A stretch of DNA of 64,000 bases, from contig CAWGOZ010000023.1 of assembly GCA_963824345.1 (NCBI GenBank), positions 186,001 through 250,000 of the forward strand, in the 5' to 3' direction. Made by a program: the position numbers and the translations under genes. A model generated the notes under the pieces. That model had not been told where the DNA came from and did not search any database. It worked only from the letters and a program-made list of their open reading frames with translations. This stretch comes from Palsa-89 sp963824345 (GTDB taxonomy: Bacteria; Acidobacteriota; Terriglobia; Bryobacterales; Bryobacteraceae). Below, piece after piece: positions 8,814-17,466 of this stretch (its first letter is position 1; each line of letters opens with the position of its first letter).

Positions 8814-9148
8814 TCTGCATCCTCAGCCACCCGGATGTGTTGTTTCTCGCTGGGCGTCCAGTTACCGAATTCGCGCACTCTCGCGGCGCGCGCGGTAGCA
8901 TGCGAAATCACTGGATTCGTCCAGAACACTATTAATCCGGTGACCAGCGTTTTGATGCCGGCCTGCGATATGGATTTGTGGATCACGATTGCCGCTACCA
9001 CGGCCACCAAACCGACCGTGGCCGCGGGATAGGTGTACTGAATGCGCTGATAAACGTCGCGCAGCAGTACCATTCCCACCGAGGTCAAAAGAAACGACGC
9101 CATTCCTAAGATCAGGAAAATCCATACGACGATACTCGCGGCGGTCAA
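8810..9148 (-). CDS. mnhG: Antiporter subunit G (MnhG/MrpG)
   Basis: About 112 residues, three helices. It matches MnhG by the segment LLTSVGMVLLRDVYQRIQYTYPAATVG, which corresponds to the usual GxxGxxRxPDxxxRxHA region. The start is a TTG at 9148 that overlaps the MnhF stop (TTGA); a TTG at 9154 is also possible. The frame is open much further upstream, but that part is antisense-like and overlaps MnhF. The tail after the last helix is charged and longer than typical. Confidence 0.8.
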   Translation of the reverse strand: MTAASIVVWIFLILGMASFLLTSVGMVLLRDVYQRIQYTYPAATVGLVAVVAAIVIHKSISQAGIKTLVTGLIVFWTNPVISHATARAARVREFGNWTPSEKQHIRVAEDAE

Positions 9149-9396
9149 AACCAACGCTCCAGAAAACGCGCGAACACCAGCCCTCCGCCAAGTGACAGTA
9201 AGGCGAGCGCTAGCGCCAGGTCGGTAAGAAAGTCGCGGTTGAAGCCTACCGCGAGGAGCAGCAGGATCACGACGGCCATGTTGCTTCCCGCCTCCAAACC
9301 AACCAAACGATGGACGGCGTCCCCACGCGCACAGATTGCGAACGGTCCCGCCAGACACAAAAGCACGAAGAGCGCCGTCACGAGCCACGGATTCAT
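9145..9396 (-). CDS. mnhF: Antiporter subunit F (MnhF/MrpF)
   Basis: 83 residues with three helices. The first loop carries RGDAVHRLVGLEAGSN, matching the conserved GPTxxDRixAld region of MrpF. It overlaps both neighbours by 4 nt (MnhE upstream, MnhG downstream), a sign of translational coupling in the operon. Confidence 0.85.
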   Translation of the reverse strand: MNPWLVTALFVLLCLAGPFAICARGDAVHRLVGLEAGSNMAVVILLLLAVGFNRDFLTDLALALALLSLGGGLVFARFLERWF

Positions 9397-9872
9397 ACGG
9401 ACTCCACGCGCCGGACGATATGGGGCAACGGCTCCTTGCGAAGCTGGTGGAACAAGATCACGCCGGATTTTCGATCAATACCGATAATCAGCGAATTCGG
9501 TGGCAGCGTTCCAAAAACGATGGCGAGCGCTCGCCTTGCAGCCGACTGGCGATCGATGCCGGTGGCATGAAAAGGCGCCAGACGAAATACGGAATGTCTG
9601 CACTTCTTTTGTATCGTCCGCGCCAACTCCTCAATCAGAATCCAAGTGCCCTGAAGGATCAAGGAAGGTAGGCGCCAGGCTTGAAGCAGAGCCTGGAACG
9701 GCGGGTTAAAACAAATAGGCAGTGCTCGTGTGGAGACCTGGAATGCCACGACGCCGGCCGCAGCGGCAAACGTTCCAAAAGCCCATTCTTGCGCATTTAC
9801 GCTGGCTGCGAAGATCAGCCACGCGCCGAACAGGAACGCCCACGCATTTATGCCCCAAAGAGCCGTTTTCAC
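9393..9872 (-). CDS. mnhE: Antiporter subunit E (MnhE/MrpE)
   Basis: 159 residues. Two N-terminal helices are followed by the family's cytoplasmic ferredoxin-like domain, with FGTLPPNSLIIGID near the typical TPGT-x-DI position. It is the first gene of the antiporter operon. The 5' end lies 45 bp after the DUF1275 gene on the same strand, so the operon may start further upstream. In Mrp complexes MrpE is an accessory membrane subunit. Confidence 0.85.
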   Translation of the reverse strand: MKTALWGINAWAFLFGAWLIFAASVNAQEWAFGTFAAAAGVVAFQVSTRALPICFNPPFQALLQAWRLPSLILQGTWILIEELARTIQKKCRHSVFRLAPFHATGIDRQSAARRALAIVFGTLPPNSLIIGIDRKSGVILFHQLRKEPLPHIVRRVESV

Positions 9873-9917
9873 ACTAGATAAGATGCGGTAGTGCCGAAAA
9901 CGTAACGTGCTGGCGCA

Positions 9918-10622
9918 TCAACGGGCAAAGCTGCCCGAGGATCTCCAGATTACGCCTACGAGAAGAATGGCCGGCACAATCGCAACCAGCAAAGGCGCCC
10001 TCGTGCTAAGAAAAGTGGCGAACGCAACGGCGGCGAGATAAACCGCCAGCATTCCAATTAACAGCGCGACGTGTTGCTCTTCGGCCTTCTCCTCGGGCGC
10101 GTGTTGGTTACGCAGCAGCCGGACAACTCCCAGCATGCTGGCGGTGATTGTTCCGGTAATGAACGTAGTGACTACCCCCGAAACTTTCAGGCGGCGAACC
10201 ACGACACTCTGGACGGCGAGAGCCATAGCTGCGGTGACGATGAGGGCGCCGTGGACCAAATATCCCGTCTGTGCGCGGCCCATTAGAAATAGCGCGCTAA
10301 ATATTATCAGCAAGAAGAGTTCAGCGGAGAATCCCATCCTCATGACGGAGCCGCCCCGGTCCTCCCTTTCGAGTATCAGAAGGCCCGCGATTATGCACCC
10401 GATGGCGAAAGCGGATAAGGCCAGCAGCGACCGGCCGGCATCCGGAAAATCCTTCTGTACTAAGTGAATTCCCAGCAAAACGATATTCCCGGTCATGTTG
10501 GCGGTGAACACATGTCCGCGAAGGTAGCTAAGGCCGTCCAGCATCCCCGCGATCCACGTTAAGAGCAGCAGATTGGTAGCGTAGGATTCGGCCTTGGAAG
10601 TATCTTGCGTGAGCTTGCTCAT
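9918..10622 (-). CDS. DUF1275 (YoaK-like) membrane protein
   Basis: A 234-residue protein with six predicted helices. The family signature is clear: an early GMLDGLSYL segment followed by HVFTANMTGNIVLLG, and in the second half VVTTFITGTITASM, an inverted-repeat partner of the first motif. The family function is unknown; transport has been suggested. The start follows the ClC remnant by 12 bp. It runs into the antiporter operon, which hints at an ion-related role. Confidence 0.85.
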   Translation of the reverse strand: MSKLTQDTSKAESYATNLLLLTWIAGMLDGLSYLRGHVFTANMTGNIVLLGIHLVQKDFPDAGRSLLALSAFAIGCIIAGLLILEREDRGGSVMRMGFSAELFLLIIFSALFLMGRAQTGYLVHGALIVTAAMALAVQSVVVRRLKVSGVVTTFITGTITASMLGVVRLLRNQHAPEEKAEEQHVALLIGMLAVYLAAVAFATFLSTRAPLLVAIVPAILLVGVIWRSSGSFAR

Positions 10623-10634
10623 GTACCGAATAGG

Positions 10635-11162
10635 TCACCCAAATAAATCCAGGCCTGCTTCCAACGATTTATGTTGAGACGCGCCGTTCGAAGAAGCCGG
10701 CGTCACCACCCGGGCGACGGATGCGCGCTGGAAATGCATTTCAGACAGGACTTCCGCAAAAAGCGCGTCTGGGCTAATCGTTACGAAATCTTTTAGCGCG
10801 ATGGATTCCAGTTTGTCACTGGAGGGGAAGTGGCGGTCTGGGGGGCATTGGTCTCGAATGATTACTCCGATAATGTTCTCCTCCCGGCCCGTGACAACCA
10901 GCGCGCGGGGAGCCTCGCCATTAGCCGTCTTGCCCACGTCGGCCATGGTTTGCGAGACATTCGCGACAACGAACATTGTGTCCATGATCCCGCTCGCGCG
11001 CCGAACGAAATGCAGATTGGCCTGCAGCGCTTCGGGCATGGTGTGGCCCCGCAGCGCCAGCTTTCGGGTGTAAATACTGTCACGCACCAAAATGCGTCTC
11101 ACTGCATAACTAAGCGCCATGGCGATGGTCAAAGGAATCCGATCCGCTTTAGAGACGTTCCG
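10635..11162 (-). pseudogene. ClC chloride channel, 3' remnant with CBS region
   Basis: This codes for only the last helix and cytoplasmic tail of a ClC channel. The beginning reads IPLTIAMALSYAVRR followed by DSIYTRKLALRG, typical of the end of the ClC membrane domain, and two CBS-like halves follow. The frame opens after a stop at 11163-11165 and has only a TTG (11132) or ATG (11120) as starts. The roughly 400-residue pore is missing. A tail alone could not conduct ions. It could survive as a soluble CBS protein, but a 5'-truncated pseudogene is more likely. Confidence 0.65.
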
Positions 11163-11286
11163 CTAGCGTGAGGTTTATCCAATTTCATGCGATCATTTCA
11201 GTTGAAAGGCCGCGTCACGGTTACCTTGGACTGGCACGGTTGCAATCTGGCCAACTCGCTTCTGGGAATATCTGGCTGCCAAAGCT

Positions 11287-12141
11287 TTACAAGGTCCCGC
11301 TGCGATCGATTACCATTACGGCCAGTAGAATTGGTAGATATATAACGGACGAGAGCAAAACCCGACGCGCGCTCGCGAAAGTACGCTCGCGTTGAAGACA
11401 TACGCCGAAATAGATCGCCCCCAACCCGCCTATCGTTGCTGCAATGGCGTAGAGAAGCCCGGTCATCCCGATCAGGTGAGGCACCAGGCTGACCGGAATC
11501 AGTAAGATCGAGCAGATTACGACACGGTTGGCGGTGGACCGTCCGTCGGGTTCAATGACAGGCAGCAGGCGAATTCGGCCCCTGGCATAATCCTCGCGAT
11601 ACATCCACGCGATAGCGTAGAAGTGCGGGAATTGCCAAACGAACAGAATGAAAAAAAGCGCTAGCCCCTTTAGAGTGAGGCTCCCGCTGGCCGCGGCGAA
11701 ACCGATCAACGGGGGCATGGCGCCGGGCACCGCGCCGACTGTAGTAGATAAGGCGGAAACCTTTTTTAGCGGGGTGTACAGAAAAAGATAGGTCAGCAGG
11801 GTAAACAGACCGAGCATTGCCGCGAGCGCGTTGGTCCCGCGCCACAGCCAAACGAAACCAAGAGCAGATAGTGCGATGCCGAATACCAGCGCGTGCCTGC
11901 GCTTCATCCGGCCTGCGGGAATGGGACGCTGGCGAGTTCGATACATCCGCGCATCGGAATCTGCCTCCCACCATTGATTCAGCGCGGAAGTCCCGGAGGC
12001 CATCAACGCCGTTCCTATCAGGACATGGACGAATGTGAGAAAAGCGAAGGGCGGCCGAGAGCCGAACAGGTAACCCACCGCGGCACACGCCAGTATCAGC
12101 GCTGTAATTCGCGGTTTGGTCAACTCGAGAAAGTCCCGCAT
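11287..12141 (-). CDS. ctaB: Protoheme IX farnesyltransferase
   Basis: A 284-residue UbiA-family membrane enzyme that attaches farnesyl to heme b to give heme O, the precursor of heme A for cytochrome oxidase. The first aspartate-rich motif is NQWWEADSDARMYRTRQRP and the second is YREDYARG, with about nine helices. It is divergent from the oxidase genes that start 117 bp away. No heme A synthase (ctaA) is seen in the window, so the heme type of the oxidase cannot be decided here. Confidence 0.93.
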   Translation of the reverse strand: MRDFLELTKPRITALILACAAVGYLFGSRPPFAFLTFVHVLIGTALMASGTSALNQWWEADSDARMYRTRQRPIPAGRMKRRHALVFGIALSALGFVWLWRGTNALAAMLGLFTLLTYLFLYTPLKKVSALSTTVGAVPGAMPPLIGFAAASGSLTLKGLALFFILFVWQFPHFYAIAWMYREDYARGRIRLLPVIEPDGRSTANRVVICSILLIPVSLVPHLIGMTGLLYAIAATIGGLGAIYFGVCLQRERTFASARRVLLSSVIYLPILLAVMVIDRSGTL

Positions 12142-12258
12142 CGGTTCAACCTTTCGTTTTGGGCGGATTGAGCGATAGCGATCCGTCGCACGTTAGACGT
12201 GCCCCGCCGCGTTATTACACCGTTACTACTCGAAACAATCCATTTACGTCCACCTCTA

Positions 12259-14181
12259 ATGATCGAAATGACTACGGCAACCGCGGAGCAGCAGTTAAGG
12301 GCCCTGTGGGAAAGGCCGAAAGGTGCTTACGCTTGGCTTAGTACTGTCGACCATAAAGAACTAGGCATTCGCTATCTCGTAACGGCTTTTTGTTTCCTGA
12401 TCATTGGTGGCGTAGAAGCGCTACTCATGCGCATTCAACTTACGCGCGCCAATCAGGCTTTTCTTAATCCCGAAAGCTACGACCAGATCTTTTCGATGCA
12501 CGGCATCACTATGATTTTCTGGTATGCGGCGCCCATTTTATCGGGCTTTGCCGTGTACCTGGTTCCATTGATGATCGGAGCGCGCGACATGGCGTTTCCG
12601 CGATTAAACGCCTTCACGTACTGGTCGTACCTGCTCTCAGGCATCCTGCTTTACATCGCCCCGTTAATGGGGCAAGCGCCTCACGCTGGATGGTTCTCGT
12701 ATGTGCCGTACACAAATATTCATTATTCTCCCAGCCACGGCATGGATTTCTACGCATTAGCGCTGATCTTTCTGACGATCTCAACCACCGGCGGAGCGAC
12801 GAACTTTATTGTTACTATCTTGCGCCTGCGCGCGCCCGGCATGGCGATCAGCCGAATGCCGTTGTTCCTCTACAGCACTCTTACCATTTCCTTCGTCATC
12901 CTGTTCGCGCTGCCGGCCCTCACTGTCGCCTGTGTCTGTCTCGAACTGGATCGCCGCTGGGGGACACATTTCTTCGATATCTCCGCGGGCGGCAATCCCA
13001 TTCTTTGGCAGCAGCTCTTCTGGTTTTTCGGCCACCCGTGGGTCTACATTATTTTCCTGCCCGCGACGGGAATGCTGTCTCTGATTGTTCCGGTATTTTC
13101 ACGGCGGCCGATCGTTGGATATCCCTTCGTCGCCATTTCGACGATTCTTACCGGCGTGGTGGGGTTCAGCGTGTGGCTGCACCACATGTTCACGGTCGGC
13201 ATGTCGGACCTCGCCATGAGCTTCTTCAGCGCGGGTAGCATGACGATCTCCATCTTCACTACCGTGCAGGTGTTTGCCTGGGTGGCGACCCTGTGGAAAG
13301 GACGTCCGGTACCCACCACGTCCATGTATTATGCGCTCGGCTCCATCGCGTTGCTCGTGATTGGCGGCCTGAGCGGCGTGTTTACCGGAATCATCCCGGT
13401 GGACTGGCAGGCACACAACACGTACTACGTCGTCGCCCATATTCACTATGTCCTGATCGGATCCAACCTGTTCCCTGTGTTTGCCGGCTTCTACTACTGG
13501 CTGCCCAAAATGACCGGGCGCATGATGAATGAGAAGCTCGGAAAGTGGAGTTTCTGGGTGATGTTCATCGGTTTCAACCTGGGCTTTTTTCCGATGCACA
13601 TCGTCGGCCTGATTGGCATGCCTCGGCGCATTTACACCTATCAGTCTGGATTAGGTTTGCAGCCCATGAATGAACTCATGACTTTTGGCGCTTTCTTGCT
13701 CGGCATCGGGATATTGATGAGCATGGTCAACCTGCTGGTCAGCATGCGGTCTGGGGCATTGGCAGGGAAGAACCCTTGGAATTCGGATGGTCTGGAGTGG
13801 GAGACCGATTCACCACCCAAGCCCTACGCTACGTCGCATATTCCTACCGTAATTTCCCGCCATCCCCTTTGGGACGACCACGACGAAGAAGCGGACCCCA
13901 ATGACGATCGCTTGCTGGATGAAGCACGGTTAACGCTAACCACCAGTTGGCTGGACGCGCATCCCTTGTCGGTAGCAACCATGCCTGATGACAGCATCCT
14001 CCCGCTTGTGTTCTCCCTAACTATGTTCGTCTGCTTCATTGCGATTATTTTCCAAATGATGTGGCTCGCCCTGGCCGGCTTGGTGGCAACTTTCATCATC
14101 GGATGCTTGTGGATGTGGCCGAAGCCCTTAAAGGGGGAATTAGGAGTGACGGGAGAACCAGGAGTGACGAGGGAACTATGA
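12259..14181 (+). CDS. ctaD: Cytochrome c oxidase subunit I
   Basis: About 640 residues, 12 core helices plus C-terminal helices like those of subunit I+III fusions. Heme and copper ligands are present: MHGITMIF, GHPWVY (His259, Tyr263), LHHMFTVG and AHIHYVL. Two residues differ from canonical A-type oxidases. The usual GHPEVY glutamate is Trp261, and the usual lysine of the K channel (VKVF-type motif) is Gln337 in TTVQVF. The D-channel entrance region keeps an Asp (GARDMAFPRLN). Proton pumping may therefore use other routes, or may be weak. I chose ATG 12259 over 12199 because the extra 20 residues look untranslated; ATG 12268 is possible. It overlaps ctaE (ATGA). Confidence 0.92.
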   Translation: MIEMTTATAEQQLRALWERPKGAYAWLSTVDHKELGIRYLVTAFCFLIIGGVEALLMRIQLTRANQAFLNPESYDQIFSMHGITMIFWYAAPILSGFAVYLVPLMIGARDMAFPRLNAFTYWSYLLSGILLYIAPLMGQAPHAGWFSYVPYTNIHYSPSHGMDFYALALIFLTISTTGGATNFIVTILRLRAPGMAISRMPLFLYSTLTISFVILFALPALTVACVCLELDRRWGTHFFDISAGGNPILWQQLFWFFGHPWVYIIFLPATGMLSLIVPVFSRRPIVGYPFVAISTILTGVVGFSVWLHHMFTVGMSDLAMSFFSAGSMTISIFTTVQVFAWVATLWKGRPVPTTSMYYALGSIALLVIGGLSGVFTGIIPVDWQAHNTYYVVAHIHYVLIGSNLFPVFAGFYYWLPKMTGRMMNEKLGKWSFWVMFIGFNLGFFPMHIVGLIGMPRRIYTYQSGLGLQPMNELMTFGAFLLGIGILMSMVNLLVSMRSGALAGKNPWNSDGLEWETDSPPKPYATSHIPTVISRHPLWDDHDEEADPNDDRLLDEARLTLTTSWLDAHPLSVATMPDDSILPLVFSLTMFVCFIAIIFQMMWLALAGLVATFIIGCLWMWPKPLKGELGVTGEPGVTREL

Positions 14182-14810
14182 GTTCCACAATATACGTTCC
14201 TTCCCATAGTACGCACAGTGGGAAAACCCCCGCGACAACTTGGCCCATTGAAAACAGTCGGGGCGTCTATGCCATGTACACCGTCATTGCGACGGAATTG
14301 TCGCTGTTCGTGTGTCTCTTTGCGAGCTACTATTTCCTAGGCAGCAATAAGGACCGCTGGGCCTTCGATCATCCACCCAAGCTGACCCTGGCAATCGTCA
14401 TGCTCGTGGTGCTGCTCTCCAGCAGTATGGTTCTGCATTGGGGCGAGCAACAAGTGAAGCTCGAAAGGTACACCGCAGGCCGGCTGGCAATATTCGCAAC
14501 CGTGCTTCTGGGGTTGGTCTTCTTAACTCTCCAAGGCTTTGAGTACGCGGATCACTGGAAGACTTTAACGCCCTACAGCGATACCTATGGCTCGATTTTC
14601 TACACCATAACCAGCTTTCACGCCACTCACGTGATAGTCGGACTTCTGCTGCTTGCTTATGTCGGCATTCTGCCCCGCTACGGTCCGACACTTGCGCCGC
14701 CTTACCGTCCATACCATACGGTTGCGCTCTACTGGCATTTCGTCGACTTTGTCTGGATATTCATCGTCGGGTTACTTTACGTAGCTCCCAATGCTCTGTA
14801 TGGCCATTGA
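14178..14810 (+). CDS. ctaE: Cytochrome c oxidase subunit III
   Basis: 210 residues, seven helices expected from the family and at least five clear. Recognised by SFHATHVIVGLLLL and YWHFVDFVWIFIVGLLYV, the hallmark segments around helices V-VII, and the TLQGFEYADHW loop. It is coupled to ctaD by a 4-nt overlap. The long frame that begins at 14061 lies inside ctaD and is not used. It stabilises subunit I during turnover. Confidence 0.92.
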   Translation: MSSTIYVPSHSTHSGKTPATTWPIENSRGVYAMYTVIATELSLFVCLFASYYFLGSNKDRWAFDHPPKLTLAIVMLVVLLSSSMVLHWGEQQVKLERYTAGRLAIFATVLLGLVFLTLQGFEYADHWKTLTPYSDTYGSIFYTITSFHATHVIVGLLLLAYVGILPRYGPTLAPPYRPYHTVALYWHFVDFVWIFIVGLLYVAPNALYGH

Positions 14811-15219
14811 TCCCAATCGCACACCGCCCGAAGAAACCGTGCCCAACAGCCGGCTTTGGTTTGGTGTGGGCGCGTCGGTGTGGGCCTGGTTCGGTGTGGG
14901 CCTGAGCGACATGTTCATTACGTGGCAAGCCTGTCTGCACCAGGAGGATTTCGGCGGCCCGAGCGCCCATCCTGGGGCCCGCTTACTTTTCTTCGTGTTT
15001 ACTTTTCTTCTGCTGGGCTTGGCGGCTGTGGCGGGAACTATGTCTTACAGAGATTGGCACAAGCTCTCAGGAGCGTCAGAGGTGTTGCGGGCTGAAGCTA
15101 CCGAACGAAAAGCATTCATGGCGTGGGCGGGCCTGTTTATCAGCTTTACTCTGGGCATGGGCATCGTCTGGCTTTGCCTGCCGCTGTTCATCATCCAGAT
15201 ATGCATCAGGGCGCGATGA
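14800..15219 (+). CDS. Unknown three-helix membrane protein of the oxidase cluster
   Basis: About 139 residues with hydrophobic segments near residues 20-40, 60-78 and 105-130. There are no cysteines in a heme motif. It is co-located and overlapping with ctaE and the next cytochrome gene, so it may be a small accessory subunit similar in role to subunit IV or an assembly factor. I do not recognise the family. ATG 14791 and ATG 14800 are both in frame. Confidence 0.65.
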   Translation: MAIDPNRTPPEETVPNSRLWFGVGASVWAWFGVGLSDMFITWQACLHQEDFGGPSAHPGARLLFFVFTFLLLGLAAVAGTMSYRDWHKLSGASEVLRAEATERKAFMAWAGLFISFTLGMGIVWLCLPLFIIQICIRAR

Positions 15220-15602
15220 GCGGACCTCGTACATGGATTGCGATATCGTGGCTGGCCGCATGTTGCTTTTTGGCCGGCTGCATTGGTGGCAAGGAAACCA
15301 GAGGTTACATGGTTCCCATGAATGGCGACCCAGGTCACGGAAAACAGCTGATTCAATCTTACGGCTGCGGCTCCTGCCACACCATTCCCGGCATTTATAC
15401 CGCTCGTGGAATGGTAGGTCCGCCGCTGATGTTTTTCAGCCGGAGAACCATGATCGCGGGAGAACTTCCCAACTCGCCGGACAACCTGGTGCGCTGGATT
15501 CGAAATCCGAAAACGGTCGAGCCCGGCACAGCCATGCCGGACCTTGGGCTGAGCGACTACGATGCTCACGACGTTGCCGCTTACCTGTACACACTGCGAT
15601 GA
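15216..15602 (+). CDS. Lipoprotein cytochrome c
   Basis: 128 residues. The signal sequence ends in a lipobox (LAGC, Cys about 22), so it is likely anchored in a membrane on the outside. One heme c site, CGSCH, and a distal methionine in TAMPDLGLS. Typical of a class I cytochrome c that delivers electrons to an oxidase. The ATG overlaps the previous stop (ATGA). Its place between oxidase genes and the alcohol dehydrogenase suggests it carries electrons between them. Confidence 0.88.
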   Translation: MSGPRTWIAISWLAACCFLAGCIGGKETRGYMVPMNGDPGHGKQLIQSYGCGSCHTIPGIYTARGMVGPPLMFFSRRTMIAGELPNSPDNLVRWIRNPKTVEPGTAMPDLGLSDYDAHDVAAYLYTLR

Positions 15603-15624
15603 GCCAAAACCGAGGGAAACAACA

Positions 15625-17466
15625 ATGCGTCGAATCGAGAAGTTAATGAATCGTGGGCGTGGGCAAGCGATTTTCCTCCTCTGCGGAACCATGGCGTGCA
15701 CAGCTCTCGCGCAGAATAGCTCCAATCCCATAACGCTACCGGGTTCGCAGCCCAACATACACCTGGTGGCGCCCGTGGCGAACGGGCAATGGACGATGCC
15801 CGCGGGCGATTATGGCAACACGCGCTTTAGCCCACTCGACAAGATCAACACCGGCAACGTGCAGAACCTGCATGTTGTAGCCACCGCGGCAACCGGAATA
15901 CCGCATGGATTCGAAGGTCAGCCGCTGGTTGTAAACAACACGCTTTATATTGTTACCCCATATCCGAATAATCTGATCGCACTCGATATTACTAAGCCGG
16001 GCTTTCCACAAAAATGGATCTTTCACCCCGATCCCGACGTTCGTTCTGTCGGAATTGCCTGCTGTGACATTGTCAACCGGGGTGCCAGCTTTGCCGACGG
16101 CAAAATCATCTACAACACCCTTGATGCTCATACCGTGGCTGTGGACGCCAATACCGGACAGAAGGTTTGGGAGACCCAAGTAGGCGACATCAAGTTCGGC
16201 GAGACCACCACGATGGCCCCGATTGTGGTGAAGAACATCGTAATCGCCGGAAATAGCGGTGGTGAGTTGGGCGTTCGCGGCCGCATCACGGCGATGGATT
16301 TGAAGAGCGGCAAGATTCTTTGGACTGCCTACAACAGCGGATCGGACAGTGACGCACTGATCGGATCCAATTTTAAGCCGTTTTACAAAAAGGATCAGGG
16401 CAAGGACCTCGGCATCAGCACCTGGAATACGGGCCAATGGAAAATGGGCGGCGGTACCGTCTGGGGTTGGCTCTCCTACGATCCGGAATCGAATCTGCTC
16501 TTTTACGGCTGCGGAAATCCCGGCGTATGGAACCCGGATATGAGGCCTGGCGACAATAAATGGTCCATCACCATTTGGGCGCGCGATGCCGATAGCGGCC
16601 AGGCGAAGTGGGCCTACCAGGTGGTGCCTCACGACTCCTGGGATTACGACGAAATCATGGAGAACATCCTGATCGACATGCCGTGGCAGGGCCGGATGCG
16701 CAAACTGCTGATTCATCCTGGGCGCACCGGCTTCATGTTCGTACTCGATCGCGAAACCGGCGAGGTGCTCTCGGCTGAGAAGTATGAGCCGGTGAACTGG
16801 GCCAATTACTACGATCTAAAAACCGGTCTACCCGATATCAATCTCGACAAGCGCGCCCACTTCGGCAAGTACACTACACACATCTGCCCATCCTCCACGG
16901 GGGCGAAAGACTATATTCCGTCGGCTTTCTCGCCTCGCACCGGCTTGCTCTACATTCCCTCTCACAACACCTGCATGGATTATGAAGGCACGTCTGTGAA
17001 TTACATCGCCGGCACGCCATATCTTGGCGCGAGTGTACGCATGTATCCGGGGCCGGGCGGATATCAGGGCGAGCTGGTGGCTTGGGACGTGGCTAACGCA
17101 AAGAAAGTTTGGAGCGTAAAAGACGCCGACTTGCCAGTGTACAGCGGAGTGCTGGCTACGGGTGGCGACCTGGTTTTTTACGGAACCATGGAAGGTTGGT
17201 TCCGCGCCGTGGATGCCCGTAGCGGCAAGGTTCTCTGGGAATTCAAGACCGCCTCTGGAATCATTGGCGATCCAATTACATTCTCCGGCCCGGATGGCAA
17301 GCAATACGTGGCCGTGTATTCGGGAATCGGCGGCTGGATGGGCGCGACGGCCTTGCCCGATATATCCACTGACGACCCCTACGCTACGTTGGGCGCCACC
17401 GGGGCCATGAAAAAGATCAAGAACTTCGTTCAACCGGGAGACCTGCTTTATGTCTTCAGTTATTAG
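15625..17466 (+). CDS. PQQ-dependent alcohol dehydrogenase, lanthanide (XoxF-like) type
   Basis: A 613-residue periplasmic quinoprotein with a signal peptide (cleavage near AQN) and eight-bladed propeller repeats. It has the vicinal disulfide (GIACCDIV), the metal site glutamate in NSGGELGVRG, the asparagine in CGNPGVWN, and the catalytic WDYD motif. The second Asp of WDYD is a marker of lanthanide-dependent enzymes; calcium MxaF has Ala there. Likely substrates are methanol, ethanol or related alcohols. The start at 15625 has GAGGGAAAC upstream. The next gene overlaps by 17 bp. No c-domain is fused, so it needs an external cytochrome. Confidence 0.9.
   Translation: MRRIEKLMNRGRGQAIFLLCGTMACTALAQNSSNPITLPGSQPNIHLVAPVANGQWTMPAGDYGNTRFSPLDKINTGNVQNLHVVATAATGIPHGFEGQPLVVNNTLYIVTPYPNNLIALDITKPGFPQKWIFHPDPDVRSVGIACCDIVNRGASFADGKIIYNTLDAHTVAVDANTGQKVWETQVGDIKFGETTTMAPIVVKNIVIAGNSGGELGVRGRITAMDLKSGKILWTAYNSGSDSDALIGSNFKPFYKKDQGKDLGISTWNTGQWKMGGGTVWGWLSYDPESNLLFYGCGNPGVWNPDMRPGDNKWSITIWARDADSGQAKWAYQVVPHDSWDYDEIMENILIDMPWQGRMRKLLIHPGRTGFMFVLDRETGEVLSAEKYEPVNWANYYDLKTGLPDINLDKRAHFGKYTTHICPSSTGAKDYIPSAFSPRTGLLYIPSHNTCMDYEGTSVNYIAGTPYLGASVRMYPGPGGYQGELVAWDVANAKKVWSVKDADLPVYSGVLATGGDLVFYGTMEGWFRAVDARSGKVLWEFKTASGIIGDPITFSGPDGKQYVAVYSGIGGWMGATALPDISTDDPYATLGATGAMKKIKNFVQPGDLLYVFSY

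Noticed and set aside
16035..16716. Long open frames on the minus strand inside the PQQ dehydrogenase
   Set aside because: They are shadows of a gene with strong codon bias and show no motif.
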